From a bacterium (lineage in GTDB: Bacteria; 4484-113; JAGGVC01), in the NCBI GenBank assembly GCA_039961635.1, contig JABRWB010000039.1:13258-77257 (forward strand): a DNA stretch of 64,000 nucleotides, written 5' to 3'. The translations under genes were made by a program, and so were the position numbers. Of this stretch, positions 8,723 through 17,105 are shown piece by piece; the first letter of the stretch is position 1; each line of letters starts with the position of its first letter. The notes below the pieces were generated by a model, which saw only the letters and a program-made list of their open reading frames with translations, searched no databases and was not told the origin of the DNA.

Positions 8723-8778
8723 ACACCCGCCTCCAATGAATCAGTTGCGCAGTCGAAGCGCTCCGCGTTCGCGCCTGG

Positions 8779-9270
8779 CTATACTTCGCCCCTGGAGCCG
8801 ATTTTGAGCCCGATCGCCTCCATATACGGCTCCACCTCACCCCGCTTGTCGTAAACGTTGTCCAAATTGGAGTCGGACGGATCCGCGAAATAAGCGCGTA
8901 GCGCCTTCATGTAGCCCGTGAAATACACATAACAGTCCATGTGCGGCGAAAGAATCTCGTACACGGGCTCTGTTTCGCTGGTTGTCGCAAGAATGCCGTC
9001 AATAATGTCATAGGAATCGTAAAGAATATCCTCGACGTACTCAAGCTCCAACTGCGCGTTGGTGGAATCCAATGTTCCGCCGTCGAAGGATTCCCAGACC
9101 ATGCCCGCGTAATTGTAGATTACGGCGACCACTTTGACCGACAGGTCATTCATGCCATAGGCATAGGCAAGCGCGGTGTCGCCGCCTCCTTGCATCTGGG
9201 CAAAGCCGGGCCTGGAGAAAGCGACCAGCGCCAATGTGAGAGCTAGAAAAAATGTGGATGCAATCTTCAT
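8779..9270 (-). CDS. Secreted protein of unknown function
   Basis: A 163-residue protein with a clear Sec signal peptide (MKIASTFFLALTLALVAFS, cleavage near GFA-Q). The start at 9270 is chosen because GGAGG lies 9 nt upstream; a longer frame adds an Arg-rich stretch that does not look coding. The mature part is acidic and rich in Tyr and Asp (for example DILYDSYDIIDGIL) with no recognised domain. It lies between bshA and fabL on the same strand, with gaps of 56 and 111 bp. No function is assigned. Confidence 0.65.
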   Translation of the reverse strand: MKIASTFFLALTLALVAFSRPGFAQMQGGGDTALAYAYGMNDLSVKVVAVIYNYAGMVWESFDGGTLDSTNAQLELEYVEDILYDSYDIIDGILATTSETEPVYEILSPHMDCYVYFTGYMKALRAYFADPSDSNLDNVYDKRGEVEPYMEAIGLKIGSRGEV

Positions 9271-9381
9271 ACAAATATCCTCCGATACCCAATGTTGCCT
9301 GCGCCGGAGCGGCGCCGGAAGTCCCCGACAACGGTGCAAGCCGGAAAATCATACCACGCGGCGGCTCAATTCCATCTACCG

Positions 9382-10149
9382 CTACATTAGCGTCAGCCCG
9401 CCGTCAGCGATTATGGTCTGGCCGGTAACCCAGCTGGATTCGTCGCTGCATAGCCAGACGACAACGTTGGCAAGATCCTCCGGTGTTCCCATCCTGCCAA
9501 GAGGGGTTTTGCTCGCCGTTTCCGCAATCAATTCTTCGTAATTCGGAAACGCGCGGAGCGCGTCGGTGTCTATTGGTCCACCGGATACGCAATTGACGTT
9601 GATGTTTCGTGGAGCCAACTCCAGCGCCAGATAGCGCGTCAGCGTCTCGATTGCGGCCTTGCTTGCGCCAATAACGCTGTATCCGGGCATGCAGCGGATG
9701 CTGCCGATGGACGATAGCGCGACGATGTGGCCTCTTCTCCTGCCCTCCATAAGCTTAACCGCTTCCTGGGCGCAAAAAAGGTACGCCTTTGCGTTTATGT
9801 CCACCGTCATTTCCCAGCCCTTCTCGGGGAAGACATCCGCCGGCCGCAACACTCCCAGAACCGCGTTGGAGATAAAAATATCCAGACCTCCCCATTTTTC
9901 TTTCAGCTCGGAGAACATCTCCTGTATGTTTTCCACCTTGCCCACATTGTATTTAAGCAAAAGGGCTTGAGAGCCGCGGCTGCGAACCTGCTCCGCCGTT
10001 TCTTCAGCCGCGCTGACGTTGCGAAGGTAATTGATGGCCACGTCCGCGCCATGCTCCGCAAGGTGAATCGCGCACGCGCGGCCGATTCCCCGGCTTCCGC
10101 CGGTAATGAGCGCCTTCTTCCCGCTAAACATTTTGCCTTCGATTGGCAT
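9382..10149 (-). CDS. fabL: Enoyl-[acyl-carrier-protein] reductase, FabL type (SDR family)
   Basis: A 255-residue short-chain dehydrogenase. The nucleotide motif is ALITGGSRGIGRACA, so NADPH is likely. Segments AKAYLFCAQEAVKLMEG, GHIVALSSIGSIR and SGGPIDTDALRAFPN are close to Bacillus FabL, which carries out the last reduction of each fatty-acid elongation cycle. The Tyr/Lys pair is spaced as in FabL (Y in GYSVIG, K in ASKAA, six residues apart) rather than the YxxxK of most SDRs. The start chosen is ATG 10149 with GGGGAGG upstream; a TTG 15 nt earlier is less likely. It may be the sole enoyl reductase or an extra isozyme. Confidence 0.85.
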   Translation of the reverse strand: MPIEGKMFSGKKALITGGSRGIGRACAIHLAEHGADVAINYLRNVSAAEETAEQVRSRGSQALLLKYNVGKVENIQEMFSELKEKWGGLDIFISNAVLGVLRPADVFPEKGWEMTVDINAKAYLFCAQEAVKLMEGRRRGHIVALSSIGSIRCMPGYSVIGASKAAIETLTRYLALELAPRNINVNCVSGGPIDTDALRAFPNYEELIAETASKTPLGRMGTPEDLANVVVWLCSDESSWVTGQTIIADGGLTLM

Positions 10150-10230
10150 CGCGTACCTCCCCAAGTTAATACGGACTAAACGCCGGACTAAAGCATAAAA
10201 TCATACCACTTCGGTAGGATACAACCGAAG

Positions 10231-10728
10231 TTAGTTCTGCGCCGGGCCATTGCCGGTAACCAGCTTTTCGGCGTCTTTGGCGGAGATTGTCATACCTTCC
10301 GCCTTGGCCTCGCGCTCTGCCGCCTTGATAATGCGCCAGTTGGCCAGCACTTCGCCGCTTGTTTCTGCAACCGTACCGCCAAATACATGCGGATGCCGTC
10401 GGATAAGCTTGGTGCAAATAGCTCCGACAACATCCGAAATCGCAAACTTGTTTTCCTCCGATGCAAGCTGGGCCTGGAATACGACTTGCAGAAGCAAATC
10501 CCCCAGCTCTTCGCACAATTCGCCCCAAGCCGCGGGATCGCCGGTTTCGAGCACCTTGTCTATGGCCGAACACACTTCGCCCGCTTCCTCCAGGCAGTAA
10601 TCCTTCAAAGTGGCAAGCGACTGCTCGCGATCCCACGGGCACCCTTCCGGTGACCGAAGGATGCGCATGATCTCGACAAGGTCTTCAAAATCGAAGGATT
10701 CCTTGGAAGTGTCAAACACGGAAACCAT
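10231..10728 (-). CDS. mazG: MazG-family nucleoside triphosphate pyrophosphohydrolase
   Basis: A 165-residue protein with one MazG domain. Diagnostic segments are LRSPEGCPWDREQSLATL, the metal-binding EEAGE and the later ELGDLLLQVVFQAQLA, and the KLIRRHPHVFGG segment of bacterial MazG. These enzymes hydrolyse (d)NTPs to monophosphates and pyrophosphate, cleaning the pool or modulating stress responses. Escherichia coli MazG has two tandem domains; this one has a single domain and a short tail. Start is ATG 10728. It is divergent from the DUF1257 gene at 10834. Confidence 0.85.
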   Translation of the reverse strand: MVSVFDTSKESFDFEDLVEIMRILRSPEGCPWDREQSLATLKDYCLEEAGEVCSAIDKVLETGDPAAWGELCEELGDLLLQVVFQAQLASEENKFAISDVVGAICTKLIRRHPHVFGGTVAETSGEVLANWRIIKAAEREAKAEGMTISAKDAEKLVTGNGPAQN

Positions 10729-10780
10729 ATACCACGATTAAAGTGGAAAAGTTCAAGGTTTCCCGCAAGCCCGGATGGAA

Positions 10781-10809
10781 TTGCGGCATTTCGAATCGTA
10801 AGGTAACAT
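10781..10809 (+). promoter_or_regulatory. Possible promoter of the DUF1257-DUF2997 pair
   Basis: TTGCGG (10781-10786) and TAACAT (10804-10809) are separated by 17 nt and precede the ATG at 10834 by 24 nt, with AAGGAGG between. Both hexamers deviate from consensus, so this is a moderate call. Confidence 0.35.
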
Positions 10810-10833
10810 TGTCAGTCTGCCAAGGAGGCGAAA

Positions 10834-11229
10834 ATGAGCGGCATATTCGTTGTAGATACCCTGCTTTTCGAAACCGTGTTCTTAATTAAGGCTCTGGAAG
10901 AGCTTGGATGTATGATTCTGCACGAAGCAAAAGAAATCCGCGGAGTCGCAGGATGCCGGGAGAATGTGGAATTCGCCGCCCGGGTGAATTCGGCTTCTCC
11001 CGTGGATATCGGCTTCAGGAAGCGTAAGGACGGCTCTTATGAAATTCTGGCGGACTGGATGGAAGCCGAAAAAGCAGGAATCGAAAAGGAAAAGTTCGTA
11101 AACGAACTAACCCAGAAGTACGCCTACCTAAAGGCAGTCGACGAAGCGCAGAAACAGGGATACTCCCTGGTCGAGGAAAAAAACGAAACCGACGGCAGCA
11201 TCCGAGTCGTGTTGAGAAAGTATCAGTAG
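10834..11229 (+). CDS. DUF1257 family protein (Ycf35-like)
   Basis: A 131-residue protein matching the DUF1257/Ycf35 family from memory of its conserved parts: a regulatory-looking N-terminus (LIKALEELGC), VDIGFRKRKDGSYEILADW in the centre, LTQKYAYLKAVDEAQKQGYSLVEE, and a final SIRVVLRKY. The function is unknown; homologues occur in cyanobacteria, plastids and diverse bacteria, often with DUF2997 and a MoxR-type ATPase. Start ATG 10834 has AAGGAGG upstream. The next gene, 9 bp downstream, is DUF2997-like. No MoxR gene is present here. Confidence 0.78.
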   Translation: MSGIFVVDTLLFETVFLIKALEELGCMILHEAKEIRGVAGCRENVEFAARVNSASPVDIGFRKRKDGSYEILADWMEAEKAGIEKEKFVNELTQKYAYLKAVDEAQKQGYSLVEEKNETDGSIRVVLRKYQ

Positions 11230-11238
11230 GAGAAAGGA

Positions 11239-11448
11239 ATGGCTAACGTGCGCGAGTTGGAAATTGTAATCAAGCCGGACGGAAAAGTTGAAATCACCGT
11301 CCGCGGCATCAAAGGTCCGGACTGCAAACCTGTTGCAGAAAAAGTCGGATGTTCGCTTGGCGCGGTTGAACTTGTAGAGAAAACGTCCGAATGGTACGAA
11401 TCGGCAACCACGGTCGCTACCGAACAGAAAGTCAGCCGCAGCGGATAA
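11239..11448 (+). CDS. DUF2997 family small protein
   Basis: A 69-residue protein whose N-terminal half (ELEIVIKPDGKVEITVRGIKG, then a conserved Cys in PDC and a C-terminal helix) has the pattern of DUF2997 proteins. These are normally encoded immediately after DUF1257 genes, as here with a 9-bp gap and AGGAG ahead of the ATG. The tail (TVATEQKVSRSG) is hydrophilic. The biochemical role is not known. Pairing with DUF1257 is the main evidence that both are genuine. Confidence 0.7.
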   Translation: MANVRELEIVIKPDGKVEITVRGIKGPDCKPVAEKVGCSLGAVELVEKTSEWYESATTVATEQKVSRSG

Positions 11449-11470
11449 GTCGGCGAATCGCTTTCTCTGT

Positions 11471-13543
11471 TTAGCCGCCTTTCGCCCCGGCGCCGTTGTT
11501 TGTGGATTCCGGCGCCCCGGCTCCGTCTTCCCTTCTCTTCTCACGGGCAATATCTTCAGGATATTTAACCCTGCTGTGATAAATTCCGGCAAGTACCGAT
11601 GTGAATGCATCGCGGATCGCGTTTAAATCTTTGATACTGACATCGCTTGAGTCGAGTTGGCCGGTGCGGATTTTCTCTTCGAAGATTTCCTTTATTGTTT
11701 CGCTCAACTCCTGTTCGCTGGAAATCTCGCGTGCCCGCACAATTGCCTCAACGCTGTCCGCAAGGTGAACTATGGTCGTTTCCTTCGTAAACGGAATCGG
11801 CCCTGGATATTCAAACTCCTTTGAACTTACCATTTCTTCGCCTTCTTCGTTTACTGCCTGCTGATAGAAATATTTCATCACGGTTGTACCATGGTGGGTG
11901 AGGATAAAGTCGATTATTTCTTCCGGCAACTTGTGCCTGCGTCCAAGCTCCACTCCGGCTTCTATGTGCTTGAGGATGATTTGGTACGAAGTTCGCGGAT
12001 TAAGCCTGTTGTGCGGATTTTTGCTTTTATCGTGGATGTTTTCGGCAAAAAACTGCGGCTGGGCGATCTTGCCTATGTCGTGGTAAAGAGCCCCAACCTT
12101 TGCAAGCAACGGATCCGCGTTTACGGCGCGCGCGGCGTCTTCCGCCATATGCGCCATAACAACGGAATGATTGTAAGTTCCGGGCGCTTTGAGATTCATT
12201 TGTTGAAGCAGCGCCGAATTGCTGTCCGCGAGTTCAAGCAGCTTTGTTTGAGTTAATTCCAAGGCGAATTGATCAAGCAATGACTGCGAACCTAATGCAA
12301 AAATCGCGGCGGCAATGCCACTGGCTGCGGCGACGATGAAAGGCGTCACCGAAAGCGTCTGGACGCCAACCAGGATGACGATACCAACCAGGTAAACATT
12401 GATCGCGGCCAGGATGAAACCGAGGGCGATTATCCTGCGCCTGTCGCTGGTTCGCGACAGAAAGACAGGGCTCGCGACGCATCCGACTACATTGTATATG
12501 AGCAAATCGGTGTTGAAACCGAACAGCCAGCTTACAAGAAGGGCTATCGAGCCGAAAAGGTAAAGCGAAAAAATCGGATCGAAAACGACGCACGTTATGA
12601 TGCTTGCTGCGATGAGCGGGGCGGAAACCGCGAAGTACGCATTTTCCAATGGTATGCGCATTATCACAAGCGAGAGAAGAAGACTGAAAATGACTATGGC
12701 CAGAATCACGGACATCGAGCGCGGTGCGTTCCAAAGCGTTTTCTTGAATTTGTGCAGGTAATATGCCCAAATAATGAGCATAATTAAAAACATCAGCGAA
12801 AGCCCGCTGAAAGTTAATAGATCCTGGCGTTTTTGCGCATCCTTAACGGCTTTCTGCTTGTCTAGAACCTGCGTTGTAACGCGTTGGCCTTCGGAGATGA
12901 TAATGTCGCCCTTGCTGATTTTGAAAGTAAAGAAGTCGCGAAACAGCTCTTCGGGATCGGCGCTCTTGTAACTTACCAAATTCGGTCTTAAGAAATACGC
13001 GGATATTTGTTCCGGGATTCTAATGTATATGTTTTCAGCGTTGCTCTGGATCGCCTCTACGCTTTCCGAATCCATCGGGGATGAAAGCTGTTGGCGCAAG
13101 AGCTTTACAGCTTCGGTTTGATATTCCGCGAGGACTGCTGAATCCGTGTCGAGCAGCTTTTTGATGAGCAGGCTCGAAGGCGGATACTTCGCTTCCAGCT
13201 GCAACGCTTTGGAGTTGAAAGGCAGCTCGCTCTTTTGCAGGATTGCGATGTCGTCGAAAAAAGAGTTGACTTCCTTAACCGCGGTTTCCGCGACGGTTGG
13301 ATCGAGCACCCATCCTTCCGAAGCTCGTTTCATTACTTCGCCGAACTGCTCGCTGTCCACCCATTCTGCGTCGGCGGGACTCGCAATGGTAAAGGGCACT
13401 ATCTGGCCCGGCACAAGCTTAATAGGAAATACAAACAGATGCGCATAAAACAAGCCGGTAACGCAAACAAATGCCGCGGCGCCGAGGGCGACGCGCTGCA
13501 TCACGAATATCCTGCGCCGCCTCGCCTCCGCCCGCCTTTGCAC
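11471..13543 (-). CDS. pgpH: 7TM HD-domain phosphohydrolase, PgpH-type cyclic-di-AMP phosphodiesterase
   Basis: A 690-residue membrane protein with the PgpH/YqfF layout: an N-terminal membrane anchor, a 7TMR-HDED extracellular region (about residues 40-265), seven transmembrane segments (about 270-455) and a cytoplasmic HD hydrolase. The HD core shows HSVVMAHMAEDAA, YHDIGK with the His-Asp metal pair, HIEAGVELGRRHKLP and ILTHHGT. Family members hydrolyse c-di-AMP to pApA. The start is GTG 13543 with GGAGG 7 nt upstream, inside the end of phoH, so phoH and pgpH form one transcription unit. The last 25 or so residues are a low-complexity tail. Confidence 0.88.
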   Translation of the reverse strand: MQRRAEARRRRIFVMQRVALGAAAFVCVTGLFYAHLFVFPIKLVPGQIVPFTIASPADAEWVDSEQFGEVMKRASEGWVLDPTVAETAVKEVNSFFDDIAILQKSELPFNSKALQLEAKYPPSSLLIKKLLDTDSAVLAEYQTEAVKLLRQQLSSPMDSESVEAIQSNAENIYIRIPEQISAYFLRPNLVSYKSADPEELFRDFFTFKISKGDIIISEGQRVTTQVLDKQKAVKDAQKRQDLLTFSGLSLMFLIMLIIWAYYLHKFKKTLWNAPRSMSVILAIVIFSLLLSLVIMRIPLENAYFAVSAPLIAASIITCVVFDPIFSLYLFGSIALLVSWLFGFNTDLLIYNVVGCVASPVFLSRTSDRRRIIALGFILAAINVYLVGIVILVGVQTLSVTPFIVAAASGIAAAIFALGSQSLLDQFALELTQTKLLELADSNSALLQQMNLKAPGTYNHSVVMAHMAEDAARAVNADPLLAKVGALYHDIGKIAQPQFFAENIHDKSKNPHNRLNPRTSYQIILKHIEAGVELGRRHKLPEEIIDFILTHHGTTVMKYFYQQAVNEEGEEMVSSKEFEYPGPIPFTKETTIVHLADSVEAIVRAREISSEQELSETIKEIFEEKIRTGQLDSSDVSIKDLNAIRDAFTSVLAGIYHSRVKYPEDIAREKRREDGAGAPESTNNGAGAKGG

Positions 13544-13545
13544 GA

Positions 13546-14424
13546 CTATTCCTCCTCTCGGCGCTTGTTGTTGCGGACGCCGTTGGGCTGTTCGCCGTGA
13601 ACCGCCTCGAATTGCTCGTACGCATTGACGATGCGCTGCACAAGGGGATGCCTGACAACATCTTTGTCACTGAGCTCGACCACTCCGATGCCTTCCCCAA
13701 GTCTGCTCAAAAGTTTCAGCGCAGTAAGAAATCCGCTTTTTTTGTTTGATTCCAAATCGACTTGGGTTATGTCCCCGGTCACGACAACTTTTGAGTTGCG
13801 CCCCATGCGGGTTAGGAACATTTTCATTTGGGCGTACGTCGTATTCTGGGCTTCATCCAAGATTATGAAGCTGTTGTTTAGGCTGCGGCCGCGCATGAAG
13901 GCCAGCGGCGCGACTTCAATGACGTTTTGCTCCACGAGCTTTCGCACACGCTCGAATTTGAGCAGGTCGTTGAGAGCGTCGAACAGGGGGACGAGGTAAG
14001 GATTGACTTTTTCCTGCATCGTTCCAGGCAGAAATCCCAAGCTTTCTCCAGCCTCCACCGCAGGGCGACAGAGCACGATGCGGCGCACAAGTTCGCGCTT
14101 GAAATAGCTGACCGCCATCGCCACCGCAAGGTACGTCTTTCCGGTGCCCGCGGGGCCGTAGCAAAGCGTCAGGTCGCTCGCCTCCATCGTGTCCAGATAT
14201 TTCCGCTGGCCGTCGGTCTTCGGCCCGAAGTGCGGGATGTGCGAAATGTAGGCGGATGGCGCTTCGACCTCGACATCGCTCAGGTAGACCTGCACTGTGT
14301 CTTCTTCCAGAAATCCCCTTGCTCGAATGTCTTCGAGCATCTTATCGAGAATCTCCCTCGCCGCCTCCACGCGTTGATGTTCTCCGCTGACTACGACGTC
14401 CAATCCGCGCGTGTATACCTTCAC
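13546..14424 (-). CDS. phoH: PhoH-family ATPase; true start uncertain
   Basis: A PhoH-like P-loop ATPase, 292 residues from GTG 14424. It has Walker A CYGPAGTGKTYLAVA, the family segment CRPAVEAGESLGFLPG, Walker B FIILDEAQNTT and the sensor VVTGDITQVDL. Homologues are linked to RNA metabolism and stress. The coding frame clearly continues upstream of 14424 with conserved PhoH N-terminal sequence (DELQELFGDFDSNLRHI), back to the 3' end of mtaB, yet that stretch has no ATG, GTG or TTG. The only candidate start there is ATA at 14526, overlapping the mtaB stop as ATAG. It is cotranscribed with pgpH. Confidence 0.85.
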   Translation of the reverse strand: MKVYTRGLDVVVSGEHQRVEAAREILDKMLEDIRARGFLEEDTVQVYLSDVEVEAPSAYISHIPHFGPKTDGQRKYLDTMEASDLTLCYGPAGTGKTYLAVAMAVSYFKRELVRRIVLCRPAVEAGESLGFLPGTMQEKVNPYLVPLFDALNDLLKFERVRKLVEQNVIEVAPLAFMRGRSLNNSFIILDEAQNTTYAQMKMFLTRMGRNSKVVVTGDITQVDLESNKKSGFLTALKLLSRLGEGIGVVELSDKDVVRHPLVQRIVNAYEQFEAVHGEQPNGVRNNKRREEE

Positions 14425-14522
14425 CTTGAGGTTTTTTTTGATATGGCGAAGATTGGAATCGAAATCGCCAAAAAGCTCCTGCAGCTCGTCGTAGCTGGAG
14501 ACTTTGATTACAGTATTTGATT

Positions 14523-15866
14523 CTATGTCGAATCACCCGCCGCAAGGCGCGAATAAATTTGCAACTCCTGAAATGAATGACAAGAATCACTATTGGAATT
14601 TGCCGCTGGTTCCCCGAATAACAGGCCGCTTTCCCCGCGCCCGGTCACGAGCGCGTATTCCAGATTGCCGTTTTGAGTGTTCTCGGTCGGGAATTGAACT
14701 CGAAAATACTCTCCGCTGTATCCGCGCGCAGCACCGCCCGAAACCTCCTCAACGAGCACCTGCACCGTGCGGCCCAAATGTCTCTGCATCCGAGAGGACG
14801 ATATTTTATCACCGTACGAAAGCAAAGTGGCTTGGCGAGCGGCCGCAACGCTCTGGGGCGCTGATTCGTATTCTGCGGCGGCGGTGCCCGGTCTTGGCGA
14901 ATAACGGAAAGCGTGGATTCGCTCGAATCCTACATCCCGAACAACATCCAAAGTGGATCTGAAATCATCCTCTGTTTCGCCCGGGAAACCGACGATAATG
15001 TCGGTTGTGATCGAAGCAAAGGGGAAACGCCTTCTGAATTCCGCCGAGATGCCGATGTACCTGGATAAGGAATACCGTCGGCGCATCCTGCGCAGAATTT
15101 CGGGCGAGCCGCTTTGCAACGGAAGATGCAGGTGCGGACAAACCGCTGGATGCTCGAAAAGTTCGAAAACGGGGGGCCGCATATCTTCAGGCTCGATGGA
15201 CGAAATCCGAAGTCTTGCACTCGATTCATAAGCCAAATCCGCAGCTTCATATACTAGGCTCACAAAACCGCGCCCGTTTTCGTCTGCAAACTTGCCTATG
15301 TTGGTTCCGGTAAGCACAATTTCGCATGCGCCGGCGGCCAGTGCCGCTTCAATCCTGCCCAGCACTTCCTTCCTCGGCAGCGACTCGGCCGGACGAACCT
15401 TCGGAATAATGCAGAAACTGCAGTTGCTGGCGCATCCATCCTGCATTCTCACGAATGCACGCGTTCTTGAATCCAGCGGCGCGCGGGCAGCCGCGGTTAC
15501 CCTGCCCGTTCGATTGGCCAATTCGTAATCCTTTGCCACATCGGCCACTCGCGACGCTATATTTGCGAAAGGCAATTCCGACGGATTGAAATGCGCAGCG
15601 CGTACCATGCAGCCGGAAAGTACGATTTTAAGTGCCGGATTTAGTCTTTTTACCCGGCGGACGAATGCGCGCACTTTGGCATCCGCAGTTGCTGTCACGG
15701 TGCAGCTGTTTACAATCAGCACACCGCCCGATCCCGTGGGAATTTCGTCGGAGCCTTGGATTTCCACAACTCTGGCGCCCGCCCGCGCCAAGCGCTCGCC
15801 GCATTCCAACAACTCGGCGGCGTTCACTTTGCATCCGAAATTTTTAATGAAAAATCGATCCGCCAA
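14523..15866 (-). CDS. mtaB: tRNA t6A37 methylthiotransferase, MtaB type
   Basis: A 447-residue radical SAM methylthiotransferase. The N-terminal UPF0004 domain begins FFIKNFGCKVNAAE and carries NSCTV and LSGCMVR, whose cysteines hold the auxiliary cluster. The radical SAM motif is CASNCSFC, and a C-terminal TRAM-like region follows. The FGCKVN start and length favour MtaB, which adds the 2-methylthio group to t6A37 of ANN-decoding tRNAs, over MiaB or RimO. The start is TTG 15866 as no ATG fits. Its stop codon overlaps the presumed start of phoH. Confidence 0.85.
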   Translation of the reverse strand: MADRFFIKNFGCKVNAAELLECGERLARAGARVVEIQGSDEIPTGSGGVLIVNSCTVTATADAKVRAFVRRVKRLNPALKIVLSGCMVRAAHFNPSELPFANIASRVADVAKDYELANRTGRVTAAARAPLDSRTRAFVRMQDGCASNCSFCIIPKVRPAESLPRKEVLGRIEAALAAGACEIVLTGTNIGKFADENGRGFVSLVYEAADLAYESSARLRISSIEPEDMRPPVFELFEHPAVCPHLHLPLQSGSPEILRRMRRRYSLSRYIGISAEFRRRFPFASITTDIIVGFPGETEDDFRSTLDVVRDVGFERIHAFRYSPRPGTAAAEYESAPQSVAAARQATLLSYGDKISSSRMQRHLGRTVQVLVEEVSGGAARGYSGEYFRVQFPTENTQNGNLEYALVTGRGESGLLFGEPAANSNSDSCHSFQELQIYSRLAAGDST

Positions 15867-15999
15867 ACAGCTTTAGCGCAGAATACATGCGCCCTCACTC
15901 CGGCATTCAACGATTCGACCGGCCGCGGAATTATACCCGATTGGCCCGCGCGCCTGCACAACAAATTGCTCAAATCCAATTCGTGTTACTGCCATCGCG

Positions 16000-17094
16000 C
16001 TAAAGCGAAAGCGGCTCGCGCGTAAATAGCTCTGAAAGGCATTCGGCTACCACAACGACGAGCGGAATATTCAAATCGTACGTCTGGCGCATCGGGCCGA
16101 TAACACCGACCGTTCCTGAAGCCGACCCCGGGAGGTAATAGCGGGAAAGCACCAGTCCGCAAGCCTCCAAATTCGAATTTAAATTTTCGCGTCCTATAAC
16201 GACGCTGAACTCCTGGTCGCCTAGAACATCCCTAACATAAGTATTGAACGACTCTTTGTCGTTTAGGGCGTCGAGAACGCGGTTCATTAGCTGCGCATCT
16301 CTAAATTCCGGTTGAGAAAGGAGAGGCCTGGAATCGCTGATATACATCCGCTCAATGCCCTGCCCCAGTTCGTCAAGGAATCCTGTAACACTTTCAATGA
16401 CGCGATGCGGAAGCCGGCGTACTTCCCGGAAAATCCTGCGGATTTGGGACATGTCGATTTCGTTGATGTCCTTGCCGGACAAATAGTTGTTCAGCTGTTC
16501 CTTTAGATATGCCAGGATTTGCGGATCCAGCGGCTGCCCCAAAGTTACCATTTTATGCTTTGTATAGCCCTTTGTTGTTACGACAAGTATCAAGAAGCTG
16601 CGCTCCGCGGTTGGAATGAAGTCAACGGAGCGAAGCTTAAGGTCGGGCAAAACAGGCATGCTTAGCCATGCCGCCTGCCCGCTTTGCTTCGAAAGATGAG
16701 TCAGCGTCCAAGATATAAGCTGCGAAAACTCCCTCTCCAATCCCATCAGCGCCTTTTCTGTTTTCAAATGCTCGTTCGGATCGCTTTCCAGGCTCGCGCG
16801 CACTTCGTCCACGAAAAAGCGGTATGCCAAGTCCGTCGGCGTACGCCCCGACGCCTGATGTTCCTTGCTGACAAATCCAAGCTCCTCCAAATAGCCGAGC
16901 TCGTTTCTGATCGTTGCGCTTGAGAGGTTTAGAAACTCAACCAGCGCGTTCGATGACACTGGATGTGCCTGACGGACGTAAATTCGAACCAGATTGAGGA
17001 TGATGGACCGCTGCCGTTGGGTAAGCCTCGAAATCAATTCCGCCATCCCGTCTGTAAGCAGCCTGATCGATCTGCGCCTTCTGGAGCGTTTCAT
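16000..17094 (-). CDS. hrcA: Heat-inducible transcription repressor HrcA
   Basis: The protein has the HrcA winged-helix N-terminus (LTQRQRSIILNLVRIYV, then SSNALVEFLNLSSATIRNEL and the wing GFVSKEHQASGRTPTDLAYR), followed by the GAF-like and dimerisation region. HrcA represses groE and dnaK operons at CIRCE operators. Start ATG 17094 has AGGTG 8 nt upstream; the internal ATG 17046 gives a more typical N-terminus and would drop 16 Arg-rich residues. No CIRCE inverted repeat and no grpE, dnaK or dnaJ was seen in the window. The gene follows the cyclophilin gene by 11 bp. Confidence 0.9.
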   Translation of the reverse strand: MKRSRRRRSIRLLTDGMAELISRLTQRQRSIILNLVRIYVRQAHPVSSNALVEFLNLSSATIRNELGYLEELGFVSKEHQASGRTPTDLAYRFFVDEVRASLESDPNEHLKTEKALMGLEREFSQLISWTLTHLSKQSGQAAWLSMPVLPDLKLRSVDFIPTAERSFLILVVTTKGYTKHKMVTLGQPLDPQILAYLKEQLNNYLSGKDINEIDMSQIRRIFREVRRLPHRVIESVTGFLDELGQGIERMYISDSRPLLSQPEFRDAQLMNRVLDALNDKESFNTYVRDVLGDQEFSVVIGRENLNSNLEACGLVLSRYYLPGSASGTVGVIGPMRQTYDLNIPLVVVVAECLSELFTREPLSL

Positions 17095-17105
17095 ATTCCG
17101 GACAC

